Origin: Bacteroidales bacterium
Lineage (GTDB): Bacteria; Bacteroidota; Bacteroidia; Bacteroidales; VadinHA17
Length of the DNA stretch: 9,179 bases
Assembly (NCBI GenBank): GCA_016936695.1
Contig: JAFGXK010000316.1
Span: 1 to 9,179, forward strand
Direction of reading: 5' to 3'
How positions within the stretch are numbered: position 1 is the stretch's first letter; every line of letters begins with the position of its first letter. Below the pieces are notes generated by a model. The model ran no database searches and was not told the DNA's origin. It saw only the letters and a list, made by a program, of their open reading frames with translations. Made by a program: the position numbers and the translations under genes. Positions 1-6,536 of this stretch are shown one piece after another.

Positions 1-1442
1 TACTGGTCGAGATAATTGGTGAAGTATGACCTCACATGTTCTGCACTCAGCTTGTCGACCTCCAGACCGGTTGCCTCGGGAGAAGCCGGCGAATTCTGGT
101 GTCCGGTAAGTGAATAGCCAAGCCTTATTATAGCCCATTTCCCGGCAGGCGGGGTCCATTCAAGGGAGCCGTCTGTTTTCATCATTGAAGTCAGGTCAAC
201 CACATCATCCTTTTTCACCGCATCTTTAGCTTCAACTTCGGGTGTCGGGGCTGAATAAAGGTCTGTGGCAGTGGCAAAAGCGGCTTTCTCCTCGAAACGG
301 TGAATGCGCTTTACAGTGTGAAGAACCAGTTCTGCCACTTCCGTTCCTTGCGGGCCCCTAAGCATGGCAGCATTGATTCCGAACATCTCGCCGAGATCCC
401 CCAGGTCTTGTCCGGCAAAGGGAGATGCCTGAGGTGCTTTCCATGTAAAGCGGAAATATCTGGCGGTAACAGGATTAAAGGTCAGGGTTTTCTGGGTTAC
501 TCCGCCGGTTACTATATCGGTAACCTTGTTGAAAGACTTGCCGTCGTCGCCGGCTTCCAGTGTTCGGGTGGTGGCATCGGCGCCGAAGCCGAACCTGCCG
601 GGATTGCCGCCTCCGACTATTGTCAGGGCCTGAACAGTAACAGTTTCATTGAAAGAGAACTGAATCCATGAGTTCTCTCCAGGTCTGGTATAGGGTAATA
701 ATGTTGAGGTTGCCAGGTCGCCGTTAGTAAGGGAAGCCAGATTGAATCGGCCGCCGCTGGATGTTACCACAGGCTCAAGTTCGTTCATTGACAGATCCGT
801 TTCAGGCAATCTGTAAGCCACCACAGCTGCGTCAGCGTAAAATTCAGGGATTGGCGCCGGGCTGCCTCCGGCAAGTGACGACATTTCTGCCAGCGGAAGA
901 TTCTGGAAGGTACCCGTAGTTGATGGAGGTTTCGGGAGAGTTCCGTTAAAAGGCTTACCTCCTTCCACCCTGGTTTCAGTCCAGACAAATTTCTTCATTG
1001 CCTGTTCGGGAGTAACCCACGGACCTCCGCTCTCGCTCCAGCCGGGAGAGCCGGCAATAGCCATCTCGAGCCCGAGTGAATCGGCCAGCTTCGTTGCATG
1101 GAGGAAGGCTTCCTTCCATTCAGGTGTCATGTACACAAGTCTCTTGTCAACGATCTGAGGTGTAGCCAGTGCAGCATCGAAGTTCTGAAAGCCCCCGATG
1201 CCCACACGTTTCATCCATTCAAGGTCAGCGCTTATGCCCTCCCTGCTTATGTTTCCGTTCATCCAGTGCCACCAGACGCGGGGCGCGGCTTCATGGGGAG
1301 GATTGATGAAACCCTTTTCGATCAGGGTAAACTCATCATTTGATGGTCCCTTGCACATTACAGATGTAAGGCAAATGATTATGCAGGAAAAAGCGATTAC
1401 AAATATCTTTCTGCTTTTCAGAGGTACAAATCTTGCTGACAT
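1..1442 (-). CDS. GH106-family glycoside hydrolase (alpha-L-rhamnosidase-like), 5' part; 3' end cut by window edge
   Basis: The frame is open from an ATG at 1442 to the window edge: 480 codons plus two bases, with no stop. Residues 8-30 form a hydrophobic export signal. Cys30 follows it, but Met at -1 makes the lipobox poor, so lipoprotein versus secreted is undecided. Residues 53-90 include PRVWWHWMNGNISREG and the following DLEWMKRVGIGGFQNFDA, the hallmark N-terminal block of GH106 (BT0986-type) enzymes. GSPGWSESGGPWVTPEQAMK lies at 131-150. Residues about 225-335 look like an inserted F5/8-type (discoidin-like) beta domain (NGDLATS, WIQFSF, ARYFRFTW). ASPEATGLEVDKLS at 453-466 is another family block. 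Family members are usually about 1000 residues or more and remove terminal L-rhamnose from plant or algal glycans in the periplasm or at the surface. The exact substrate cannot be told, and much of the catalytic region is probably outside the window. No convincing promoter was found upstream. Confidence 0.88.
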   Translation of the reverse strand, partial: MSARFVPLKSRKIFVIAFSCIIICLTSVMCKGPSNDEFTLIEKGFINPPHEAAPRVWWHWMNGNISREGISADLEWMKRVGIGGFQNFDAALATPQIVDKRLVYMTPEWKEAFLHATKLADSLGLEMAIAGSPGWSESGGPWVTPEQAMKKFVWTETRVEGGKPFNGTLPKPPSTTGTFQNLPLAEMSSLAGGSPAPIPEFYADAAVVAYRLPETDLSMNELEPVVTSSGGRFNLASLTNGDLATSTLLPYTRPGENSWIQFSFNETVTVQALTIVGGGNPGRFGFGADATTRTLEAGDDGKSFNKVTDIVTGGVTQKTLTFNPVTARYFRFTWKAPQASPFAGQDLGDLGEMFGINAAMLRGPQGTEVAELVLHTVKRIHRFEEKAAFATATDLYSAPTPEVEAKDAVKKDDVVDLTSMMKTDGSLEWTPPAGKWAIIRLGYSLTGHQNSPASPEATGLEVDKLSAEHVRSYFTNYLDQ

Positions 1443-1579
1443 ACGATTGATTTCTGTTAAATTCAGGTCCAGGTTATAAATGTAGTGAATTCCTTTCTTC
1501 CCACATCGGGTTCCGGGAAATCTAATCGTACAAGAACCAATGGATGATGGATACCCTGCGGCAATATAGTTATTAGGAG

Positions 1580-1659
1580 GGCGTAAAGGCGTAAAGGCAT
1601 AAAGGTGTAAAGGCATAAAAGTGTAAAGGCATAAAGGCTTAAAGGCTTAAAGGAATAAA
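1580..1659. repeat. Tandem array of ten 8-bp units, consensus GGCNTAAA
   Basis: Ten contiguous octamers run without a phase break: GGCGTAAA twice, GGCATAAA, GGTGTAAA, GGCATAAA, AGTGTAAA, GGCATAAA, GGCTTAAA twice and GGAATAAA, followed by a partial GGCA. The TAAA half is invariant and variation is confined to the first four bases. The array lies in the gap between the PQQ-like gene stop and the GH106-like gene start, so on the transcribed minus strand it reads TTTANGCC. It is too short-period for CRISPR and encodes no credible peptide. Confidence 0.93.
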
Positions 1660-1670
1660 GGCACTAGATA

Positions 1671-1725
1671 TTGCGCCTTAAGCCAAGACCTCACGCCTCA
1701 CGCCCCACGCCCCACGCCTTGTACC
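1671..1725 (-). repeat. Degenerate 7-bp tandem array just downstream of the PQQ-like gene
   Basis: On the plus strand the units are TTGCGCC, TTAAGCC, AAGACC (one base short), TCACGCC twice, CCACGCC twice and TTGTACC. In the sense direction of the upstream gene they read GGTACAA, GGCGTGG, GGCGTGG, GGCGTGA, GGCGTGA and so on. The array begins three bases after that gene's stop codon. The period is seven here against eight in the neighbouring array at 1580-1659. The GGC-led sides of the two arrays lie on opposite strands, so the pair makes an imperfect large inverted repeat (GGCGT against ACGCC). Confidence 0.85.
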
Positions 1726-1728
1726 TGA

Positions 1729-2958
1729 TCAGTTGACCGTATACAGAGTCAATGATTCCACATCCTTGATAAAGATCCTGTTGCCCGACACTATGGGATG
1801 TGCATAAATGCCGGTTTCTGCAAGTTTAAGCTGTGCTGCCTTGTTGAATTTCTGTCCGTCGGGCCTCAGAACAACAAAATGTGAATTGCTTGTCAGTGCG
1901 ATAAGAACCTGGTCTGCATCGACAATCGATCCGAAATTCTGAAGGGCGGTCTCGTCTGTCCAGGCCGTTTGTCCGGTGGCGGCGTTAATGCAGAACAGTC
2001 TGCTCTGGCTTGAAATTCCATACAGAAATCCATCCTTCAGAACCGGTGTGTTGTAGACTGTTGTAAATTCGGGATTGATCCAGAACTTGCTTACCGTATA
2101 ACTGTTCCCTGTCTTTTTTATTTCTGCGGCATTGACACCGTTGTTAAGACCTGTATAATAAATCCTATTCCCGTCTGCAACTGGTGAAGCAGCATTGTTG
2201 ACCCTTCCTGTTCCAACCGGAGTCTCCAGTTCCCAGAGTTGTTTGCCGTCGGCCAGGTTGAAGCTGACCAGCTTTGTCTGTCCCTGGAAAACCACCTGTT
2301 TCGTTCCGTCAACAGTCATTATAACCGGCGAACCATAAGGCGGCGCTTCTCCTTCAACTTTCCATTTTACGGATCCTGTGGCCAGGTCGAAAGCAATAAA
2401 AGTTCCCGTTTTGGGGCCTCCAAGGTGCGCATAGCACACACCCGAACTGATTACCGGTGACATTCCTGTGAAGAACTGTGGAACCTGACCTTTATATTCT
2501 TCATTCCGCCAGAGGAGCTTGCCTGTGGCAGCGTCGAAACAGGCAATGTCACCGCCTACACCAACGGCAACCGCTTTGCCCTCGGCAACGGCAACAGAGC
2601 TTCTTGGTCCGGGATGGGAAGCCGCTGGCCCGGTAACGGCAGGAGTCGGATATCCGGCTGATTGCCATAGCTGTTTTCCGTTTGCAACATCAAGGCACTG
2701 AAGGACTTCATTTTCACCAACCTTTGAGTAAACATAAATCCTGTCTTTCACAAGTGCCGGAGTCGCATCTCCAAGACCCACTTTTACTTTCCATTTTTGG
2801 GTTAGCTGCTGTGGCCAGACAGACGGATTTTCAAATCCCGTTACCTTGCCATCACGGTTTGTGCCTCTCCATTGCGGCCAGTCCTGGGAATGACTGACGA
2901 GGGTAATCATTAACAAGATGAAGCAAGTGGTTAAAAACCGGCTGGTCGATGTTTTCAT
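1729..2958 (-). CDS. Secreted PQQ-like beta-propeller repeat protein
   Basis: 409 residues with a Sec signal peptide (hydrophobic 8-21, likely cleavage near SHS-QDW at 24/25). The mature N-terminus DWPQWRGTNRDG is typical of exported PQQ-like (BamB-fold) propeller proteins in Bacteroidota and Planctomycetes. Blade motifs of the form D/N-x3-G-x3-W recur at about 89-98, 141-150, 190-199, 233-242 and 324-333, enough for a seven- or eight-bladed propeller when degenerate blades are counted. No cytochrome c CXXCH motif or alcohol dehydrogenase catalytic region is visible, so I do not call a PQQ enzyme. Its job is unknown, and a scaffold or ligand-binding role is most likely. It lies 286 bp upstream of the GH106-like gene on the same strand and 125 bp downstream of the PepSY gene, so it probably has its own promoter. 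The start ATG at 2958 places the signal peptide correctly. Confidence 0.9.
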   Translation of the reverse strand: MKTSTSRFLTTCFILLMITLVSHSQDWPQWRGTNRDGKVTGFENPSVWPQQLTQKWKVKVGLGDATPALVKDRIYVYSKVGENEVLQCLDVANGKQLWQSAGYPTPAVTGPAASHPGPRSSVAVAEGKAVAVGVGGDIACFDAATGKLLWRNEEYKGQVPQFFTGMSPVISSGVCYAHLGGPKTGTFIAFDLATGSVKWKVEGEAPPYGSPVIMTVDGTKQVVFQGQTKLVSFNLADGKQLWELETPVGTGRVNNAASPVADGNRIYYTGLNNGVNAAEIKKTGNSYTVSKFWINPEFTTVYNTPVLKDGFLYGISSQSRLFCINAATGQTAWTDETALQNFGSIVDADQVLIALTSNSHFVVLRPDGQKFNKAAQLKLAETGIYAHPIVSGNRIFIKDVESLTLYTVN

Positions 2959-2996
2959 AATGCTGTATGTTTTGATTGCGGATTGAAAATGGTGTC

Positions 2997-3028
2997 ATAA
3001 AGTAACACTATTATTGAAAGCAAGTCAA
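2997..3028 (-). promoter_or_regulatory. Possible Bacteroidota-type promoter for the PQQ-like gene
   Basis: On the minus strand TTG (3028-3026) is followed after 21 bp by TACTTTAT (3004-2997), a near match to the -33 TTTG / -7 TAnnTTTG arrangement. The last two bases of the -7 element do not fit. It lies about 38 bp before the start codon. This is motif matching only. Confidence 0.3.
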
Positions 3029-3083
3029 TATGATTTTAGTTAAAATTGTAATCAGGTAAATGATATTCAGCATCTTCCGCCGG

Positions 3084-3671
3084 CTAAACAAACAAGAGGC
3101 AGAGCATTATAAAAGTAACGGCTCCCAGCCCGGCCACCCACAGTCCTTTTGTCCTTTTTTTCGTCATGAAGAAGATCATTATAAAACCCGTAAGTGATAC
3201 TACAATCAGAAAGGCAGCAGTGATATCAATTATCGCATTCCATTTGATTCCGGTGTAGCTGCCCTTATGGAGGTCGTTCATGGCTGCAATTAAACCGGCT
3301 GAAGAGGCTACCAGCTCATATGTGCCGGTTGTGCGGTCAATCATGCCATATGCAGTATAACCGGGTCCGTCGAATGCCACGGTGCATTCCGATTCCGATA
3401 TCCTGAATTCCGTCAGGTTGCCCCTGACTTTGTGCTGATCCCTGACATATTCCAATATCCTGGATTTTTCCACTGAAGCGGTATCGGTTCCGGCAATCCA
3501 GCCCGGATCAACATTTCCCTTCAACGTTTCCACCTTCTGACGGTTTTCAGTCCAGGAAGGATGGTTAAGGGTTATACCGGTGAATGCAAAGAAAAAGAGA
3601 GCGGCAAAACTGAACATCGAAAGATAAAGATGTACCCAGCGGGTCCAGCCGCAAAAAGATTTCTTTTCCAT
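3084..3671 (-). CDS. PepSY-associated transmembrane protein (short, three-helix)
   Basis: 195 residues. Predicted membrane helices lie at about 12-35 (beginning WVHLYLSMFSFAALFFF), 147-169 and 176-195, with a periplasmic domain of about 110 residues between the first two. The N-terminal W-x-R-W-V-H-L-Y-L-S block and the DLHKGSYTG block before helix 2 (133-141) are typical of PepSY_TM family proteins. Relatives such as PiuB and FoxB act in siderophore or iron handling and use membrane histidines. Here His14 lies near the cytoplasmic end of helix 1, and His37 and His135 near the periplasmic side; they are candidate heme or metal ligands (inference). The start ATG abuts the TAA of the DUF2271 gene (TAAATG, no gap), so the two are co-transcribed and probably translationally coupled. 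No terminator is evident after its stop. Confidence 0.85.
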   Translation of the reverse strand: MEKKSFCGWTRWVHLYLSMFSFAALFFFAFTGITLNHPSWTENRQKVETLKGNVDPGWIAGTDTASVEKSRILEYVRDQHKVRGNLTEFRISESECTVAFDGPGYTAYGMIDRTTGTYELVASSAGLIAAMNDLHKGSYTGIKWNAIIDITAAFLIVVSLTGFIMIFFMTKKRTKGLWVAGLGAVTFIMLCLLFV

Positions 3672-4265
3672 TTATTTGGATGAAGTTATTTCAGGATTCA
3701 CCTTTGTGTACTCTATGACAGCCGAAGCTATTTCAATGCCTCCTTCCAGGTCTACGCGCTTCGGATCTTCATTCATCTCGATTTCCCTGCTGATCAGCTG
3801 GTATGTTCCCCTTTCGCGGACTGCCTCAATATATATTGTATATTTTCCTGGCGCCACTGTATTGCCGCCATCATCAACAAGGTTCCATTTAAGGGTGTAC
3901 TTTCCCGCAGAACGTGTAGCGCCGGTTATTGCATCGACGAAATCAAACTTCTGGGCCTTCTCGAAATGTTTTGCGTACCAACGTTTTAAATCCGGCAGCC
4001 AGCGGTTGTTATTATACCAGAGTGCCAGGGTGCGGACGGGTTCGGATTTTTTGTTTTCCACCCATATGGCAACGAAAGGTCTTGGTGATCTGCCTTCAAA
4101 GCGCGACAGTTCGAGCTCAATGTTAAGTTCAAAATCCTGGACCGGATCGGCGCTTTCTGTCTGCAACCTGCTGAATTCACTTTGAGTATCGCAGGTGTTC
4201 AGGATGTCGGAAGAAGTGACCAGGACTAGTATTACTGCCAGAATTATTGCATAAAGTATTTTCAT
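3672..4265 (-). CDS. Exported DUF2271 domain protein
   Basis: 197 residues: an N-terminal hydrophobic export signal or anchor (3-18), a short linker, then a DUF2271 domain at about 43-187. Family-like blocks are PRPFVAIWVEN (61-71), LALWYNNNRWLPDLKRWY (80-97) and DAITGATRSAGKYTLKW (111-127), ending in a beta-rich segment with GKYTIYIEAVRERG. DUF2271 proteins are known neighbours of PepSY membrane proteins, as here, where this gene is first in the two-gene unit. D111-A-I-T-G-A-T117-R-S resembles the FMN attachment motif of NqrC and RnfG, which would make Thr117 a candidate covalent flavin site. However, the G-K-Y-T-x-x-W that follows also fits a FlgD-like Ig strand, so the resemblance may be structural coincidence. 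Cys25 lacks a good lipobox. The function of the family is not established; an exported partner of the PepSY protein is the safest description. Confidence 0.82.
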   Translation of the reverse strand: MKILYAIILAVILVLVTSSDILNTCDTQSEFSRLQTESADPVQDFELNIELELSRFEGRSPRPFVAIWVENKKSEPVRTLALWYNNNRWLPDLKRWYAKHFEKAQKFDFVDAITGATRSAGKYTLKWNLVDDGGNTVAPGKYTIYIEAVRERGTYQLISREIEMNEDPKRVDLEGGIEIASAVIEYTKVNPEITSSK

Positions 4266-4283
4266 TTATCTTTTTTTATGGGT

Positions 4284-4291
4284 CAAAATTA
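4284..4291 (-). promoter_or_regulatory. Candidate -7 element for the DUF2271-PepSY unit
   Basis: The minus strand reads TAATTTTG, an exact match to the Bacteroidota -7 motif TAnnTTTG, 18 bp before the ATG at 4265. At the expected -33 position there is only TTTC (4318-4315), not TTTG. A weak -33 element would suit a promoter that needs an activator, such as one bound at the upstream direct repeats. Confidence 0.45.
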
Positions 4292-4344
4292 TTCTTTTAC
4301 CATGCTCACTTTCCGAAAAACAGCTGAAGCATCAAAAATGTTAT

Positions 4345-4374
4345 CTGAACCTGTCTTACTGGCATCTGAACTGT
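4345..4374 (-). promoter_or_regulatory. Direct-repeat pair resembling a LytTR-type regulator binding site
   Basis: On the minus strand ACAGTTCAG (4374-4366) fits the published LytTR consensus [TA][AC][CA]GTTN[AG][TG] at every position. A second copy, CAGGTTCAG (4353-4345), shares GTTCAG, and both are followed by AT. The nine-base units are separated by 12 bp, so they repeat every 21 bp, two helical turns, the spacing described for AgrA-like LytTR sites. On the plus strand the repeated block is ATCTGAAC with TGTCT after it. The pair lies 80-109 bp before the DUF2271 start and about 210 bp before the kinase start. The response regulator encoded at 5652 is the obvious candidate binder. Confidence 0.5.
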
Positions 4375-4385
4375 CTAAAGTATTC

Positions 4386-4432
4386 CCGGGGGGTAAGGGC
4401 GGAGGAAATAGAAATTGAGGGCGGATCCCCGG
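4386..4432. repeat. G-rich segment with direct repeats inside a short inverted repeat
   Basis: AGGGCGGA occurs at 4396-4403 and again at 4418-4425, a 22-bp period. The pair is enclosed by CCGGGG (4386-4391) and its complement CCCCGG (4427-4432). It sits just beyond the LytTR-like repeats in the divergent region. It may be an operator for a second protein or a structured leader element; no function can be assigned from sequence. Confidence 0.5.
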
Positions 4433-4535
4433 CGATTCAAAGCCTTAAAACACAGCTTCAGGGATTGTTTATGCTGGTTGACTCATAATAACCGGTCGGG
4501 GAATCAGCAATTCTTATCTTTATATCGGTAATTAT

Positions 4536-4543
4536 TATTTTTG
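4536..4543 (+). promoter_or_regulatory. Candidate -7 element for the kinase-regulator operon
   Basis: TATTTTTG matches TAnnTTTG exactly, 38 bp before the kinase ATG at 4582. The -33 position (around 4511-4514) holds TTCT, a weak match. Transcription would start near 4550, giving a leader of about 30 nt. Confidence 0.45.
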
Positions 4544-4581
4544 AAACTAAAAAGTGAATTTCTGTCATTCCGGACTATCAG

Positions 4582-5649
4582 ATGCAAGCAAAATCATTCA
4601 GGCAGTATTTTATCATAGTGGTGCTTCTTTCGATAGCCATTGCCCTTACAATCCGGTTTCCATTTATAATGGAGCTTCTTTTTGAGGACGGAGACAGAGG
4701 AGGCAGCGGAAGTCATCATCACCGTGAGTTTACTCCCGATTTTGCACATTTTTTTGTCGATACGGCTATCTCGTTCATTGTGGCTCTTGTGATGTTCATA
4801 ATGAATTATTTCATTTTGAAGCCGACCGACAGAAATAGCCATATTACTGCAATCCGGATTGTACTGGCGGTTAGTCTGACCATTCTTCTGGTATCTATTC
4901 TCAATCACGGTTTGTATTCTGTATCCAGTATTTTCGATACACGTCCTTCCGGTCGTGGACGAAAGAATGAGTTCGAATTCATAAACTTTTATGTTTCGGC
5001 TCTTGTTGTAGGTTGCGTGCTTATCATAAGGCTTGTCTTTCAGAAACAGGGAATCAAGCTGGAGTATGAAGAGCTGAAACGTGAGGCCCTCCAGCGGCAG
5101 TACGAATCGTTAAAGAATCAGCTCAGCCCGCATTTCCTTTTCAACTCTCTTACTGCACTTAAGGTTTTGATACAGGATGCTCCCGACAAAGCCCAGAACT
5201 ATGTCAACTCTCTTTCAAAAGCTCTCCGCTATACTCTGCAGAGCAATGAGAAGCAGCTGGTTACACTGCAGGAGGAAATGGAATTCATGCATTCATACAT
5301 CTATCTTATCAGGATGAGGTATGACACCAACCTGATCGTGAACCATGAAATTGACGAGAGCCTCTTGTTATTCATGCTTCCACCGCTTACAATTCAGACA
5401 CTTGTTGAAAATGCCATCAAGCATAACGAGATAAGCAAGCGTAAGCCTCTCAAAATAGATATTGTTACCACTGAAAAGGAGAGTCTTTTTGTAAGGAATA
5501 ATATCCAAAAGAAATACACTGAAGAAAGCGGGACTGGTCTGGGGCTTACAAATCTCTCAAAACAATTCGAGATACTGATCGGGAAAGAAATAATAATTAC
5601 CAAGACCGATAAGTCATTCACAGTCGAAATACCTCTTATCAAGCAATAA
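4582..5649 (+). CDS. LytS-family sensor histidine kinase (His_kinase domain)
   Basis: 355 residues. Four predicted membrane helices lie at about 9-31, 59-79, 91-112 and 134-154, followed by a short coiled linker (158-178) and the kinase core. The phosphoacceptor box QLSPHFLFNSL gives His184. The N-box LVENAIKHN is at 274-282 and the G-box GTGLGLTN at 317-324. The D-box Asp is replaced by N306-N307, a variant common in Bacteroidota LytS-type kinases, so this is not evidence of inactivity. The first periplasmic loop (31-58) contains EDGDRGGSGSHHHREF, an acidic and His-rich stretch that could bind a metal (inference). There is no separate sensor domain, so sensing is probably through the membrane helices and loops. 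The protein should phosphorylate the LytTR regulator encoded two bases downstream. Confidence 0.93.
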   Translation: MQAKSFRQYFIIVVLLSIAIALTIRFPFIMELLFEDGDRGGSGSHHHREFTPDFAHFFVDTAISFIVALVMFIMNYFILKPTDRNSHITAIRIVLAVSLTILLVSILNHGLYSVSSIFDTRPSGRGRKNEFEFINFYVSALVVGCVLIIRLVFQKQGIKLEYEELKREALQRQYESLKNQLSPHFLFNSLTALKVLIQDAPDKAQNYVNSLSKALRYTLQSNEKQLVTLQEEMEFMHSYIYLIRMRYDTNLIVNHEIDESLLLFMLPPLTIQTLVENAIKHNEISKRKPLKIDIVTTEKESLFVRNNIQKKYTEESGTGLGLTNLSKQFEILIGKEIIITKTDKSFTVEIPLIKQ

Positions 5650-5651
5650 CG

Positions 5652-6416
5652 ATGAAAGCTCTGATTATAGAAGATGAGATCCTTGCTTCACGGCATCTGA
5701 AGCAGATACTGGCTGAGGTCGGAGATATCGATGTGATTGACACGCTTGAGTCGATTGCCGAAACCATCGAATGGTTTGGCAGAAACACGCAGCCCGATAT
5801 AGTGTTCATGGATATACATCTTGCCGACGGTATTTCATTTGAGATTTTTAATCATGTGAGTATTACCTGTCCGATAATTTTTACAACCGCCTACGATGAA
5901 TATGCTCTCAGGGCTTTTAAAGTGAACAGTGTGGACTATCTTCTGAAACCGGTCGAAGCATCAGATATAAATGCAGCTCTGAATAAACTGAAGACTCTTT
6001 CGGAAAATGGGTCGATTAAGACAACGCTGACAGGACTTATGGATTTTTTCAGAAGGGGACAAAAATACAAAACCCACTTTCTTATCCCGGCAAAAGGCGA
6101 CAAGCTTATACCGGTCAGGGTCACCGACATTGCATGTTTTTTCATCGACACGGGGATTGTGAAGGCTATAACCTTCGACGACCGCAGCTACCGGATCGAC
6201 AACACTTTGGATGAGATCTCGGATATGCTTGATCCGGATAACTTTTTCAGAGCTAACCGCCAGTACATTATTTCCAGGGAAGCAGTAAAGGATGTCTATT
6301 TTTGGTTCAGCGGACGGCTTTCACTAAACCTCAAGGTCGATACTCCCGAAAAAGTTGTATTAAGCAAGGCCAGGGTGCCGGAATTCAAAAGCTGGTTTTC
6401 GGGAAAGGGGCAGTAA
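5652..6416 (+). CDS. LytTR-family response regulator
   Basis: 254 residues. The receiver domain is at about 1-115: acidic pocket E7/D8/E9, phosphoacceptor D54 in VFMDIHLADG, switch Thr78/Thr79 in FTTAYDEYALRAF, and Lys99-Pro100 in YLLKPV. A linker of about 25 residues leads to a LytTR DNA-binding domain at about 141-250, with HFLIPAKGDKLIPV at its start, FFRANRQYIIS at 198-208 and VVLSKARVPEFKSWF at 235-249. The start ATG is two bases after the kinase stop, so the pair is one operon. LytTR proteins bind paired direct repeats about two helical turns apart; such a pair lies at 4345-4374 upstream of its own operon and of the divergent DUF2271-PepSY unit. All key phosphorylation residues are present, so it should be active. 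There is no clear terminator after its stop. Confidence 0.94.
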   Translation: MKALIIEDEILASRHLKQILAEVGDIDVIDTLESIAETIEWFGRNTQPDIVFMDIHLADGISFEIFNHVSITCPIIFTTAYDEYALRAFKVNSVDYLLKPVEASDINAALNKLKTLSENGSIKTTLTGLMDFFRRGQKYKTHFLIPAKGDKLIPVRVTDIACFFIDTGIVKAITFDDRSYRIDNTLDEISDMLDPDNFFRANRQYIISREAVKDVYFWFSGRLSLNLKVDTPEKVVLSKARVPEFKSWFSGKGQ

Positions 6417-6426
6417 TGCTTGAATA

Positions 6427-6458
6427 GGAGTGGGGGAGAAAGGGAGAAGGGGAGACTT
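6427..6458 (+). repeat. Four 8-bp GGAG-led units just after the response regulator gene
   Basis: GGAGTGGG, GGAGAAAG, GGAGAAGG and GGAGACTT follow each other without a break, starting 10 bp after the response regulator stop. GGA plus G is constant and the last four bases vary. The units lie in the sense orientation of the upstream gene, like the heptads after the PQQ-like and esterase genes. They can also be read as part of an in-frame TTG extension of the next gene, which I reject. Confidence 0.7.
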
Positions 6459-6536
6459 AACCAGCAACCTGAGCGAATTATCTGTCTTACGATTATTCAT
6501 CCTGCATGGGAACCATTTCAGCCTTGTTTTTTACCG

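Larger units (their letters stand above)
4266..4581. other. Divergent intergenic regulatory region, 316 bp, no gene
   Basis: This gap separates the start codons of the DUF2271-PepSY unit (minus) and the kinase-regulator operon (plus), so it must hold both promoters. It contains an exact TAnnTTTG motif facing each way, a pair of direct repeats 21 bp apart, and a G-rich segment with its own direct and inverted repeats. I see no ORF, RNA gene or clear terminator in it. Confidence 0.8.

Noticed and set aside
300..1479. Plus-strand and off-frame ORFs of 60-123 codons across 300-1479
   Set aside because: They lie opposite or within the continuous minus-strand GH106 reading frame, and none shows family motifs of its own.
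1580..1725. CRISPR-like array
   Set aside because: Repeat units are 7-8 bp with no spacers and no cas genes are nearby; this is a simple tandem array.
1729..2958. PQQ-dependent dehydrogenase
   Set aside because: Only the propeller repeats are present; the protein is too short and lacks heme-binding or catalytic motifs of that enzyme class.
3676..4185. 169-codon plus-strand ORF opposite the DUF2271 gene
   Set aside because: Its sequence is the antisense shadow of a recognisable DUF2271 frame, with no signal, domain or spacing that supports a gene.
5493..5550. Degenerate kinase because the D-box Asp is missing
   Set aside because: An N-N replacement at this position is common in Bacteroidota LytS-type kinases; the His, N-box and G-box are intact.
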